A DNA stretch of 64,000 bases from Pleurodeles waltl (GCF_031143425.1 NC_090438.1:778483138-778547137); one strand, 5' to 3'; numbered from the stretch's first letter, positions 12,383-24,766 are shown. The notes: generated by a model not told the origin, from the sequence alone. Made by a program: numbers and translations.

Positions 12383-12694
12383 CTGTGTGTCAAACATGCT
12401 GAATTTAAGGACATAAAATGTGGGGAGGTGCTAAAGGTGGTTCTCCTTCAGGCGCTTTGACCTGTTTCATGGTAGTTGCATAGGTTATATTTAGGTCTGG
12501 TGTTGTCTGTTTGATTTTACTGAACACACTCACACCACACTACCACCCTAACTACCGTTAAAGGTTTTTTTTAGACCAACCCTCTTCGTCGATTGGTCTA
12601 GTGTTTTTTTTTTTGTGTTTTTGTTTTTTAACCTTCACAGTTGTCTTCCGCCAACTGCAGCTTACAGTATGGGGACTGTGGATCCGCCCTTTTC

Positions 12695-12965
12695 AGACAT
12701 TGGTTCCTTTCTTTGTGAGCCACAGCGTTCTGTTGTTTCACAAGAAGTACATCCACACATAAAGTAGTTCCCTTCAGTGCCTGGGACTACTACGGCAATG
12801 TGTGCCTTTTGAAACCCAAATATATTTTTGTTTTTAGCTAACATTTTTGTTTGTATCTGTGAAGGCCCTGCAGTTCTCCATCACAACATTTTTACAAAAA
12901 CAATGATAAAACTAAACAAGCATTGACAAAGCCATAAAGTTGACAGCCAATGCCAGGCGTGCTTT
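12695..12965 (+). repeat. Family A, copy 2 (uninterrupted)
   Basis: Runs through the landmarks ACATAAAGTAGTTC, GGGACTACTACGGCAATG, a T-rich stretch, TACAAAAACAATGATAAAAC and TGACAAAGCCA. The same order is found in copy 1 and in the split minus-strand copy around 51.4/55.2 kb. Because it lacks both transposon insertions, it acts as an empty-site reference for them. Confidence 0.65.
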
Positions 12966-15900
12966 GCCAATGTTTGGCTTGTCTTTAATATTTTGCTGAC
13001 ACTTGGCACACACCCGTTAGAAAATTAGTATCCCATGTAATTTGTTAAAGTTGGATTTTTATCAGGTCTGTTAATTTTGTGTGCCTGTATAAAATCTGTT
13101 GAGCTTATGTCCAATTTTACAGCTAAAATATGTAAACCAGTGAGCATCTAGCCATGCTCTTAAATGAAGAATGCGTTGCTTTTACTTAGTTTGAAGGGTG
13201 AACGTTTTCAGTAGATTATGAATCTGAGCACTTTATCGTAGCCACCATGGACATACACTCAGTTGTTGCCTGATAGCAGCCAAAGTGTGACAAGTGCATA
13301 GGATGTTCTCACGTGAAGGTCTGTGGTTAGTGCCTTTCTTGCAATACTCCTAACATCCGTTTTGTGATTTTTCACCAGTTTTTCTTCACACCTCCTCTCT
13401 CTTTAGCCAGCTGCGGAGACCCACATGACAGTGGATGTTGCACTTTTGTTCCTAGGTGGTCCCTCTCTCACCAGCCCCACAAGCACCTTGTGTCGGATGG
13501 GCACATTACAGCCCCTTTCCTCACTCCATGTGGTGCCTTCACCCCTCTCCAAAAGGAGAATAGCCAACGCCCCTGCTGATGGGCAGAATTGGTTAGTTGG
13601 ACAGAGCATCGTGGCTTAAATAGAGTGGTGGGGTATTTTAGTGTGAGCGTTGTAGGAATATCAGGAATAAACAGTATCTCACAATGTGGATGTACACTGA
13701 GCCGGTCTCTCATTTGGATAGCCATTTCAAAACACATAGCCTGCTTAGTACTTGAAAAAAGGATGAAATTGTGGATGTCCTAGGCAGAAAATACAATTTC
13801 GTTTCAATATGATTTTTTTTTTTTTTTAAGACACCCGTCGATTTAAAACTGTTGATAATTTGTAGGGTTACGTTTTTGCCTTCAAAACAGATGGTCACGC
13901 GTCAAATTCTTATGAACCCTCTTTCCTGGTCCCCCTGCCCCAAATAAGCAATTTTAAACTATTGTAGGAGACTTAGCTAAAGTGTCATTACTTGAAGATG
14001 AGATTCTCTTGTGAGCACATGACCTGTTATAAAAGAACTCAGCATGTCAACGCTCATGCGTTGTTTAACATCATCCTAAAATGGAACAAAGATTCCTTCT
14101 AAACATTCAAAATGCAAATGTTTGCTTTCAGATCGCAAGTTTGTTTTTTTTACCTAATCAGTCATAGTTCTATAATCTTCAACAGTGTGACTAGATATTT
14201 TTCTTTACAAGCACATGTACTGTCAGTACAAAACATTGCATCATTGAAACTAACATTTATGCACGAGGAAGTAGCATCCCAGATTTCTCCTGGCAGGAAA
14301 CAGACACATTCAGAGGTCAAGGCTGGCATAGCAGAATCTCTCGCATGGCTGTTTCATTGGGTGGCCTCGTACGCCTCCACTCAAAGGGGATTGGCCGAAG
14401 CCGGTCTCTCCACCTCCTCCGACTGCGTTTTCCCAGCTGATATCAAGGTGAAAAGATTAAATGCTGAAAAGCTGCAGCTGCAACATTTTTTTAGATTATT
14501 GCAACAGGATTTAGCATCGCCTCAACTCGTACAGTGTTTAGTCCAAGCCACAGCTACTGAGAACGTAGAGCCATTTTTATTAAGTCGAATTTTGTTCCTT
14601 AAAATGAAATGTTAAAGCATCACCTTAATACCCGCATTTTTAAAAGTAACAATTAAAAACTTACTGTTTAATATACTTGGTGCAGATATGCACCACAGCA
14701 AAGTAATATATGTTCAGCCTTTATTCCCTCTCTCTTTTAAGCAGAACCCCATCTGGATAGTTCTGCCCCCCCCCCCCCCCTCCCCCCCCACATCCTGTGC
14801 ATTCACCTGTAGGCCTGCGAAGGATCCTTGTGGCAATACCTTTCACAGAAGTTTTTCTTTCGTTTTATCTTTTTTACTGACTCCCTCGTACCATAAATGA
14901 AATATGATAGCAAACCTTAACAATCCACAACATGACTTGAAATGATTGACAGCAGGTATGTAGGGTCAGTGGTAGAAATGCATATGGCTCATCTTCTGTA
15001 ACACTAGGTTGCTCGTGGCCTGCATAATGGTACACACATGACGCGAGGAAGCGTGATCATCTGAGCAAAGTGGCACCACTGAACAATCATAAGCGGACTG
15101 ACCGACAGATCACCACTTACTCCTTGGCGGATCCTGTCTCGTGTCAACACTTTGCCTTGTTTCATGATTAATACGTTAATTGCAGTTTACCATAAACCTG
15201 ACTTATAGCTGAGCTTGCACTTCAGTATACCAGTGAAATGTCATTCGTTGCATACAGGCCGTACTCAACGATGTATGATGGATCACATCCAATCAGAGTC
15301 ACCGTGCCTATAAGGTGCCCCACCGTCAGGCCTGTGCACGTTTATTCTGGCCACCCAAGGCTGCTTTGCTCTGTTACAGTAACATAAACCCTTTTCAACC
15401 TCGTCTGGTTTTCTCGTTTGTGTTTCCTTAATATTGTAGCTGTGTGGGGACCTCTCCTTGGGATGCACCAGCTGGCTGTGACATTCCTTCACGTCATTCA
15501 TGCCTTGACATAGTCCACATTTCAGCCTTTCCCACAGGTTAAAAAACTAAACTTGCTACTCCACCCAAGACGTATGCACACTCCAAAATTCCACATTTTA
15601 ACTTGAGAACCATAATCAAGAGCACCTTTCGTATGTTACAAGTTAGCAATCTGTATGAGACCAATAGGGTAGTATATAAAACCTGCTTTTTAATGTTTTT
15701 CGTTTCATATTTTATAAAGCACAATCCAGCCATTGATCATCAGCCTCTGCAAAACGCATGGAGTTAAAGCAGTCAGAAATTAATATGTATTTCTCGATGA
15801 ATATGAAATATGTAGTTGTGCACAGACACAGAATAGAATAAAACGGAGTATTGCACAGTACCCCTTTTGCATACATAAATATTCTGCTAGGATAAACATT

Positions 15901-16004
15901 GCCTTTATCACTTTGTGGCATATTTTGAGCAGGGCTGTCCCCAAGCTTAATCTGGCACCATGCTCTTAAAACATATACAAGTGTTTTACCTGTATATTAG
16001 AATA
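12966..16004. other. No gene recognised; C tract
   Basis: About 3 kb without a supportable gene. A poly-C tract interrupted by one T lies at 14765-14789, and a T tract near 13812. A 167-codon open frame at 14112-14615 has no recognisable domain. It was not accepted as an exon. Confidence 0.4.
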
Positions 16005-16325
16005 TTGGAATGCTGGGGGCTCCATTGAAAACAATGGAGTGCTGCGGGCTTTTACTGGCCGGTAAAAGCCCGCAGCAACATTCCAACAGCTGTGAATAAA
16101 GCCTCACGGAGCCCAAGGGGATTTTAATCCCCTCGTGCTCCGTGAACATTTTTTTTTTTTTAATAGAACATTCTGCCCTGAGTGGCAGAATGTTCTAATA
16201 GCCTTAGAACCCGCCGTAGCAGGCTCTACCGGCTATTAAAGTCCCTCTCCCTTGTTAAATGCCCTCGCCTTCGGAGCGGGCCTTTAATAGCCGGTAGAGC
16301 CCGCTACGGCGGGTTCTAAGGCTAT
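16005..16325. repeat. Cluster of strong inverted repeats (hairpin-rich element)
   Basis: Four hairpins follow one another. 16041-16076 has 14 bp arms GCTGCGGGCTTTTA/TAAAAGCCCGCAGC, with GGAATG/CATTCC extending outside it. 16105-16144 has arms CACGGAGC and GCTCCGTG plus an inner AGGGGATT/AATCCCCT. 16165-16196 is an AGAACATTCTGCC hairpin. The largest has 42 bp arms at 16198-16240 and 16283-16325, differing at one position. Such nested arms suggest a foldback or MITE-like element. Outer boundaries and target duplications are unclear. Confidence 0.75.
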
Positions 16326-17040
16326 AGTCTTTAAGGACACTTCATTGTAAAAGCCTTCTGCAAAACAAACCTTTGTGTCTGTGTTTGACATTCACTATAT
16401 CATAATGTGTTGGCGCATGTGAACAATGTTTAAAGTGACTTACCTTGAACAGCATCTAACATAGTGCATCTGGGAGAACTGGTATTGTTATGCCGATTCG
16501 TGTGCTCCATGTCACCGTGTGGAGAGGACTGGGCAAATGTTGGCCCGCACAAAGCAACACATACAGACACAGCCCCTACACGGAATCTCTCCTGAACATA
16601 CAGACCTAAGCAAAGGGAACAGCAATGGAGAATTAATGCTGCAGTTATAGTGGTGGTACTTTCTGAGAATATCTCAAAACGATGGTCCCTGGTTTGCACG
16701 CCTTGTTTTAAGAATTCTTTGCAGTATCCTTTAGTTATTGGAATTTGTTTTCTGCAAAGGATTATCATCTGTACTGGGATGCCTTTGCTTGTTCAGTACA
16801 TGCTGCCTTATTCAGTGGACGCACCATCTTTTTAAACTGATAAAAAGAGGCCTTTGTCTTATTTATATATTCCAACCATCACTGTGACCCTCTGTCATCA
16901 AAAAGTCAGTTTGTGTTTATTGAAGTTTATTGTTAATTCATTGTTACATTTCAGTTGTATAAGAATTTGATAAACATTGGAAGATGTCTATTTTTATAAT
17001 TCAGCGCTTTTTATCCATAGCATAATATTTCATATCATTA
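16326..17040. other. No feature recognised
   Basis: AT-rich spacer between the hairpin cluster and the LINE remnant. Nothing else is supported. Confidence 0.4.
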
Positions 17041-17059
17041 CTCCAGGCGCAGTCGCTGT

Positions 17060-17640
17060 ACTCTCTCCCAGGGCAGAATTCTTGTATAGAAACTACCAGG
17101 ACCCCACACGCAATTTGCCAGCACAGTCACTGACTTTGTCGCACAACTTACCATCAATGCCAGCATCTATTATTCTCCGTAACTTTTAGTTAGACACCTG
17201 CACTGACCCGAACTCTATGGCCCTTCTAGGAAACTTCTGCCTAGCCCAGTATATTACCGAACCCACGGTCACCACCAGAAACATATTGGATCCGATTTTC
17301 TCCTCAATCAGCAACATTACAGTCAAGCCAGCAACTATGGCCTGGACAGACTACACCATTAGTTTCAGCATACACACCCTGCACTACCACAGATGTACCA
17401 CCACCGGACCCACTTGATGCAGCTAGAATATTATCACTGAAGAGGAGTGGGCTTCTTCCATCTCTGTGCACCGGCCCAAGCATACCAGCAACTTACCAAA
17501 AGCCATCAAGAGCCTCAACAACTGGGTTACTGCATGCTCCAAAACGCTGACCACTGAACAGCTGGTACACAGAGTAACTCCGGCTGTGGAAACGCCACTG
17601 CAAGCAACTGGAGCGCTAATTGAGAACAAATCAAGGCACC
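17060..17640 (+). pseudogene. L2/CR1-type LINE remnant: endonuclease C-terminus and linker
   Basis: Translation in the frame starting at 17193 gives DTCTDPNSMALLGNFCLAQ, followed by an ILDPIFSSI motif and then AWTDY near 17340. This matches the order seen in the C-terminal part of the AP-like endonuclease of L2/CR1 LINEs: the strand after the DFN motif, the T-LDLIF motif and the terminal SDH. A linker-like stretch, KAIKSLNNWVTACSKTL, follows in the same frame at about 17500. An upstream piece (from about 17098) in another frame resembles the YRPPGP...F region. The expected catalytic SDH histidine is replaced (TDY), and stops and at least one frameshift interrupt it. It is a dead fragment. The family assignment rests on motif memory, not a search. 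Confidence 0.6.
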
Positions 17641-20600
17641 CTTAAATCTTTTTTAAGACACTACCACCAGCAGATATGAACACCCAGCGCAATCTTGCAA
17701 ATGGCACAACCCTGGCACTAATAGCAGCAAGGAAATCGGTACGGTGGGTAACCTCAGCACTTGTCACGGAGATCTGCCGCTCTTCGTCTGTTGTCGGGGA
17801 CCGTTACAACGTTTGAGAATAAATAATACGTTGTTTTATTTTATAATGAAGTTAGAGCAGGATATAAAGACAGTGAGCCCATCCATTCCCCTGCCGCCTC
17901 GACTTCCCTCCACCGCCCTCCCAGCACGCGTAAATCTGAAACGCTCTTTCTGCTTAATGCATTTCTAAGCCGTGTAAGAATCCGCTTACAGGCACCCCAC
18001 ATAGCTTTTTGAAGCCATTACTCATGATGGAGACTTCATACACGGGCATGGACAGCGAGAAAGGACACGTTTGGTGGGCGAGAAATTCCCTGGCAGAAAA
18101 TGAGGCGGTGTCGCCAGACAAAGGTTTCCTAATTTAGATTTTTGCAGCCGGCTGTAGTTCAGTTGACTAAAGGGAGCAAATGTTTGCTGTTTTTCTTTTT
18201 GTTCCGTTCATTGTGGACTTTTCCCATTATAACTGTGTTTGCGACATCTATCGCGCGGGTTCCGAGAGGGAGGAGAGCAGCGAACAGCTGGCTGCGGCCG
18301 GTCATTAGAAAGGCCCAGTATAGTACAGCAAACGTTTCATCTGCACTGCATATTTCTTTATTTGGATGTTTTGGCAAGTGGCGAACGCTAGCGAGCGGAA
18401 AAATGAGAGTCCAATTGTATTGAAAAAAAACATAGAGTAAATCTTGAAGCAGATTCCGAAATCCTGACTGCACGGAGGAACTGTGAAATCAAGCAGTCGT
18501 TGGAGGCTTATTTAAGAGGTCAAACCGTCTTTAACTCTGGAAGGCCTGTGGTTGAGGAAGTCGTAGTCCTAACAAGCAGGTGCATAGATAGTCAGCGTTT
18601 GCACTTTCTGTCCTTAACCCCCCGAATAGCACAAACCCTCACGTCGGTTACAGAGAAATCACTTGCATTGTATTATACTGCAGCAGTTTTATAGCATGTC
18701 CATCTCCACGCAAGACTGCAAAGCACCAAGATTTGCGTCAGTTCCGGGGATCACTTTTGAAGTGCATAGTTGGAAGGTTGATGGGTGGGGTATTTTATTG
18801 TGTATTAAGTGTGATATTAATGAGGTTCCTAGAGGTGCTCAACACATACTGGGCTGTGCAAACTTGTAGCCTTGCAGAAATTGTGAGAATAGAGTTGCCT
18901 GTGCACACCTACACAATTTGTTTAGACATTACGCTGTATCTTATTTATAATAGTGAGAAGAGCTGTGTTTTTGGTAGGTAGATCTTTTATATATTTGTTT
19001 AGTACCAGCCAGAGCCCTTGAGGACCACTCGCCGCAAGGAATGGAATGGAGGTGAAGGCATCTGAATTTGTTGCAGTTCCATTTACAGTAAAACAAGTCG
19101 GTCAGTTTACATTCATTTTTCAAGAAATGATCATGGCACGTGATAAAGTCCTTGGTTTAGGAATAGAGTCTAAAAACTGGCTATGAGGAAAAGCAGATGA
19201 GCAGCCGAGAGAGGAATGGGAGTAATTCGAGTATTTCCGTATGTTGAAGAGCATGTTTCAGGGTTTTGTAGTGAAGTAATTATGTTAAGCTGTTTATAGC
19301 ATTATTTATGTATTAGTTTTCAAGTTTGTCTGACGTCCAAAGAGTATTCTGCCCTACCTTTTGAAGGTTACTCAAATAAATTTAATTCAGTTAAAAAAAT
19401 GGTGTGCAACAGGACACCCCCCCAGTAAGGAAAGTCATTTTAAGATAACACCATGTTCCACAAGCACATTGAGTTCCTTTCATTTTGTCCAGCGAAGCCT
19501 TGGTATTTTTTAGGACAATGTTAGCCCTTCTCCTTTTGCATCAACTGTCCTTTAATGAGGGTTGTAAGAGGTTTTGCAGATGGTAACATGGAGAAGTCCT
19601 AATACTAAAATAGAGAATTACCTTTTTTTTTTAAACATAACTCATAGATTTATTTAAAGAAAAATAAGGGAACCAACTACGCCAGGAAGTTCAAAAGCAA
19701 AATTGCAATCAATACTAAAACAATTCCTGGGCAAGCAAATATTTCTAACTTTTTTTCTTAGGGAAATGGGTTTGTTTTGGAGTTGTGCCCCTTTGCTGAC
19801 CAGACAGTATTGGGTGTCAAACTGTACCCTCAAAGAAGTGTTATGAAAAGGAGTCGAAGATGATGTTTGCTTTGTAGCGGAGAACGCTAAAAGGCATATC
19901 GTGCACACATATTTCATAGTAAATCATTTTGAGAAAGTTTAGATATTTTTGTTGCATCTTTAAAAATGCAAAAACCTGCCAGCACGTACATCAATGTTGT
20001 AAATCGGGAAATCAGGCAGCATATTATCACAGCAAAGTAAAGCAAATAGATATGAAAGAGTAATTAGTGAATAGCTCTGCGTCTTTGACTGATGAGGACA
20101 TCTAACTGCATGCAGTTCTTGGACAAAAAAAAAACACATCAGGAAAGAGAGTGTAGTGTCAGCAAGGCAAATACATAAAAGAACACTTTATGACTTGGAA
20201 TCCCAAGCTACACCTCTTCTTGTGTCTGCGGCCTATAAGAACTATTTGGTGCTCTTCATCATCAAAACTTAAATTGTACGATCTGTGATCCATTTAACTA
20301 TCCAGAAAATGCCACGCCGTGAAAGGCAGTCCATCCAACCAATGGCAAACCATGAAATACACATGGGTGGATTCAAAGCCCTCTCTCTCTCTCTCTACTA
20401 CTTCTAATTGTGCTTTATTAAAGAATTGATGTGATTAGGTATTCCAGCAACTAGTGATGGCTGTAGCAAGACCAAAATAGCTTACTATGGTTGATAAACT
20501 CAAGATAGTTCTGGATACGTTCTTTTATTTCTGGTCTCTATCCGATGACTTCATTGCATTAAAGGGGTCTTAAATAGCACTGTTAGGGATATGGTTCATC

Positions 20601-21893
20601 CCTGATTTGAGAGACAGCAACATCTTTTGCGGACCACTGGGCAGGAGTCTTTGGGTAAATGACCTTCTCAGTTTGAAGAAAATGTATGTATTTTACAGCA
20701 CAGATGTTTAGATGGAGGTAGTGCGAAACCCCACTTATATATAATGTTAAGTTAAAAGACTCGGGTTTAAAACAATTTACTATCCTTGAGGAATTAGGTT
20801 AAGGTTTCTTTCAGTAAAAGCAGTGGTTTTGGTATATCACTTTGTTTCCCATCTTGTGCACAACACCGCATTTTCAGCTCCGCGTAGTATTGACGTCTGC
20901 TTCAGAGAGGGCTTGTGCCATTGGAACTATAACTGGAATTTGTTTTATGTTGTTGACTTCTGTCATGCCTCCTGTTTTTGTTTGAGGCAGTCACTGTTAT
21001 AATTCGATAATGTGTCAGTCAATTAAATTGGACGCCACAGCTCCTTTAGAAGCTTCATAACTTATTAAAGTGCTGGAAGACACAGTACGGTGTGTTCTTG
21101 GTTTGGTGCACCAATGGCTCCTGTTACAGTTTCCCTCCCGTCTGTCACATGCATCCTGGCTCCTGACCACCATTTGTCCTAGCCCTAGGATCCACAACTT
21201 GGTTTCTGTTTTGCGTATAGGTACCAGCTGTCTTCTAACATTTAGACACATTATAAGGTTAGAAGTATTGATAACTCAGACGGTTTAACACCTGCTCTAG
21301 GGACCTGTGTGGAACTTGCAGCCTCTAATCCCTTTAGGCGCATCTCAGCTGTTCATCCATTCAAGGTTGGTTAATTAGAAGCCCTACTGTTATGTGCCAT
21401 GAATGACAATACAGTTTGTGGTGCTGCCTATGTAACCTGTATCATGGTCGAGCCAATGCTGACATTTTTTAGTACAATTTGGTAGACTTGTAATGAGTTG
21501 GTCATTTGGTTTGAAGACGTGAAAAAACCCTGATATTGGAGAGTGAATGCTTACTTTCCCACTTTGAAAATAATGTCTTTATTCGACTTGGTGTTTAGTT
21601 TTAACTTGTAATTGGTGGCTGTATCTGTTTCTTGCCCTTGGAGTTATGGAATATAAATATATCTTTGTTTAGGAAAAGTAATTTAGGAGGTTTACAGTTT
21701 TCATTACTATTTTTTGGGGGATTCAGTATTTGAAATGTGTACTTTTCACTAGACATAGACCTTGAGTGTCAGTATGCAAACTTGCTTGGTATGCAGCAGT
21801 AATATACTTAAGTCTTCAGCCTCAGTGGTTGTGATGTTAAATAGTAACTAATAGACTTTACACAAGAGTGCAGGGGTTAGAACCTCATTGTAA
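17641..21893. other. No gene recognised; short CT repeat
   Basis: Over 4 kb of mainly AT-rich DNA. A short (CT)n tract lies at 20381-20396. The stretch 18140-18420 is GC-richer and lacks repeat signatures, so it could be a conserved non-coding or exonic patch. I cannot support either from sequence alone. Confidence 0.4.
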
Positions 21894-21917
21894 AAATATA
21901 TATATATATATGTAAAA

Positions 21918-21994
<77 letters not shown>
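21894..21994. repeat. (AT)n microsatellite
   Basis: About 100 bp of alternating AT interrupted once by TGTAAAAAAA near 21911. Expected to be length-polymorphic. Confidence 0.95.
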
Positions 21995-21997
<3 letters not shown>

Positions 21998-23252
21998 ATA
22001 TGTGTTGTTTGTTGCACAGAAGATAGGTCTAGAAGTTACCTTGCTGCGTTAAATCACCTAAGAGATATGTTTGTTAAGCTTGGCTTCCCCGGCTCAAACA
22101 CTTTAAGTGAACTGGGGCAAGTTCATTTTTATTTATTGGCCCGCAGAATTAAGTGCAGGACAGAAAATTGGAAATGACCTTATGCTTGTTTCATGACAAA
22201 ATGTTTTAAGTATTAAAACATTTAGCTCAAAGCGTCTACCTGGAAAACAGTTTGATTGATATCATTTACTTTAGGAAAAATTTAACCAGGTGTGCAACTT
22301 AGCACTATCCAACATGACCCAAATGCTCACATTGACCATGACTGAACTTAGAATAGTAAATCTGCCCAGATGAAGTGACGACAAGATAAGGTAATTGCCA
22401 AAAATAAATATATGTCCAGGTCGACATTGTAAATTAAGTTTTTACAATTTTTTCTTGTTAAAATTCAGAAAAATATTTTTTCATAAATGCTTCAAGCTGA
22501 ATAATTGGGAACTACATGTTCCAACAATTTGCTTGGATGGCATTTACTTTTGTGATCATAATAAACTACGATTAATATAATAACGTAACATACACAACTA
22601 CAAGGTCCTCTTTGCACTGTGATACAGGTTTACTTAGCACATTTTTTGGAGGAAAAGAAAGTGAGTTAAACAATTTGGTTTACACGAAAGAAGTCTTAAG
22701 TAATTTATGGAAAATTATAAGAATATATTTACTTCCAGAGAGATTAGTGGGTAATGTAGGATTGGTGTTCAATACTTGCAGGGTCTTCTTCATTCTGTTC
22801 AAGGAATTCTCTCTTTCAAGTTTTGTATTCTTCTGAGGAAAAAAGTTACTGTGTTTCACAAAATGTTGTTATTTACTTTTTTTTTTTTTTAAACAAATGA
22901 GATTCAATCTGTAATATTTGAGTAAGAAAAAAGAGGACAACGTCCTGACTACAGTCCCATTGTTGTTAAATGATGTTGTCCCGCTTCAGAAGGTGAAATA
23001 TTTTATGTGGTTGGACCACTCTACAGAGCCGCCTACTAAGTTATTCTTTTCCAAATAGTGCATGTGGTTAACTTCTTAACACCTTGCATTGTCTGTGCTT
23101 CGATTCACCTCAACAGTACCTCTTGAATTCGTATAGTCCTTTCTTGATGTGAGCTCTCTTTTGTGGTTTTGTTTGGTTCAGTCTATGGACAAGTTTAACT
23201 GTCTTGCTAGTTTATGTAATAAAATAATCAGTGAATAAAAAAGTTCATATAT
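21995..23252. other. No feature recognised
   Basis: AT-rich DNA with a T tract at 22878-22891. Only short frames of low-complexity composition are present. Confidence 0.4.
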
Positions 23253-24067
23253 ATTCACTTAAAAAAAACAAAGGTTACAGGGACGCTATAGTTAGGCTCA
23301 CATTTTAAACTTACAAAGACATCGAAATTCGCCTGGTACAGTTATCTCAAGTAACTATAACTCATGCCCTAAGATAACTATAACTCACGCCCCCACCATG
23401 CACAGTTTTTCCATCCAAAATTTTACTGCATATATTACATTGATGTTGTGAAATATGCCATGAGTGCAATGATTTGTGGGGTAATAAGCAGTGCATAAAA
23501 AGGGCTTGAGTTAGTCAGGGCCACTGGAATTATGGGATTGTGCAGCTGTGGCGATTTTCAAATAAATATATATTTGCCATATAATCCATCATCTGCCGCA
23601 TAATCTGCAGAGTTGAAAAAAAAAAAAAATAGTTTCTAGCTCAAACAGTTCAAAAGTTACTAAAAACAACACGTGTTGCCGTGGGGTAGGAGGACATTTG
23701 CAAAGCTGGAGTGGTCACCTTTCTGTTGCCTATTGCTATAGGTCAGTGTTGTGTTGGTACTAATGAGGTGCAGCCAATGCCAAGAGAGTCTTACCAAATT
23801 TAAAAATGATGAAATAATGAAGGAATACTATTACAAAATATGCAGCATAATTTGCCTTTCCTTGCTGCATAATTTACTCATCAACACTGTCGCATAATTT
23901 GGCCCTCTCCGGCCGCATAATTCCAGTGACCCTGGTTATAGTTACCTTAAGGCATGAGTTACAGTTACTTGAGATAACTATAACAGGTGAATTTCTATGT
24001 TTTTGTAAGTTCAAAATATGAGCCTAACTATAACGTCCCTGTTACCCTTTGTTTTTTTTTTTTAAGG
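23253..24067. mobile_element. Long-TIR MITE family D, copy 1 (with nested insertion)
   Basis: About 120 bp terminal inverted repeats. The left end contains ACAAAGGTTACAGGGACG, then CTATAGTTAGGCTCACA and AGTAACTATAACTCATGCC. The right end carries the same strings inverted, and the arms are symmetric about 23660. A second copy is at 27948-28332 without the nested insert. There is no coding frame. Superfamily is unknown; no clean target duplication could be fixed because of the A/T-rich edges. Confidence 0.8.
23516..23935 (-). mobile_element. Family B element (~420 bp) nested in MITE D
   Basis: The ends are CAGGGCCACTGGAATTATG and, inverted, CAGGGTCACTGGAATTATG: a 19 bp TIR with one difference. 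The interior repeats GCATAATTT-like motifs about every 25 bp near the right end. The flanks read GAGTTAGT and GTTATAGT, compatible with a decayed 8 bp duplication of the MITE D sequence GTTATAGT. It is therefore an independent hAT-like element that landed inside MITE D. A partial relative is at 5355. Confidence 0.65.
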
Positions 24068-24101
24068 GAATTTCTTTTTTTTCTTTTTTTAAAATTCTAT
24101 T

Positions 24102-24136
24102 TCCTAACTATAACGTCCCTGTAACCTTTGTTTTTT
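24102..24136. repeat. Extra copy of the MITE D terminus
   Basis: CCTAACTATAACGTCCCTG, followed by a TAACCTTTG-like end and a T tract, repeats the right end of MITE D about 80 bp downstream of that end. A local duplication or a second truncated insertion would explain it. Confidence 0.75.
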
Positions 24137-24298
24137 GTTTTTTTTTAACCTATAATAATTTTCATTACTGAATGTTAAATCACCGCTGTGCACGGGCTTC
24201 AGCAACCACCCTATGACCACCCAACCTTGCGCTGCACATGGCCAAAGGCCGTGCTCGGTGGGGTTCGCCAACGCCTCCCACTCACCTAACCCTGGGAA

Positions 24299-24322
24299 GA
24301 GAGAGAGAGAGAGAGAGAGAGA
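24299..24322. repeat. (GA)n microsatellite
   Basis: An uninterrupted GA repeat, followed by a degenerate GA-rich stretch to about 24346. Confidence 0.9.
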
Positions 24323-24499
24323 AAATGAGAGATTGAGAGAGAGATTTAGGCTTTGATGAATGAGATTCGTAGAATGAGGTAATTCAGGACAAATTGAAAA
24401 GAAAAATGTTTTTGTCAATTAAAAAGAGAGAGGTCGCCTTTCAGTATGTAACTTAAATATTTATAGTTGAAAAGAAACTAAAGCAAGAAATGACCACAA

Positions 24500-24566
24500 A
24501 CTAACCTAGACTAAAACCTTTAGTGTGCATGTTTGAGACTTTAACCACTGGGCCAGAGGTGACTCC
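24500..24566 (-). repeat. tRNA-like SINE head, copy 1
   Basis: On the minus strand, CTGGCCCAGTGGTTAAAG resembles a tRNA A box (TRGCNNAGYGG), followed about 35 bp later by a degenerate B-box-like AAAGGTTTTAGTC. It is too decayed to be a working tRNA gene. A second similar head lies about 200 bp downstream. A tRNA-derived SINE is the likely source. Confidence 0.4.
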
Positions 24567-24697
24567 TTACTGTACAGTGTCCAGACTTAGCCATGACATT
24601 AAACCTACAGATTTCGAGGGGAACAAGACTTCAATGTTCCATCACTAGGCATGTTTAACAGGTGAAAACACTAGAAAATAAACAGACTGCCAAGCGA

Positions 24698-24766
24698 TAC
24701 TAGTATTTGAACCTTCAGCCTGTTGAGTAACAGCACAAGAGCTTGATCATTAGGCCAGAAGTGACT
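24698..24766 (-). repeat. tRNA-like SINE head, copy 2
   Basis: On the minus strand, CTGGCCTAATGATCAAGC is A-box-like and GGTTCAAATAC is B-box-like (consensus GGTTCGANTCC), at tRNA-like spacing. Flanked by the same AGTCACTTCTGGCC-type leader as copy 1. The anticodon arm is not convincing, so it is not called a tRNA gene. Confidence 0.45.

Noticed and set aside
14112..14615. 167-codon open frame, possible exon
   Set aside because: No recognisable domain, no convincing splice acceptor/donor pair in frame, and the N-terminal part is low-complexity AT-rich sequence. Kept only as a region to test for conservation.
18140..18420. GC-richer patch as first exon or CpG promoter
   Set aside because: It has a few CpGs and short frames on both strands but no clear start, splice donor or protein similarity. 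Conservation data would be needed.
24698..24766. Functional tRNA gene
   Set aside because: A- and B-box-like strings are present, but the acceptor and anticodon stems do not pair well, and the similar neighbour suggests a SINE.
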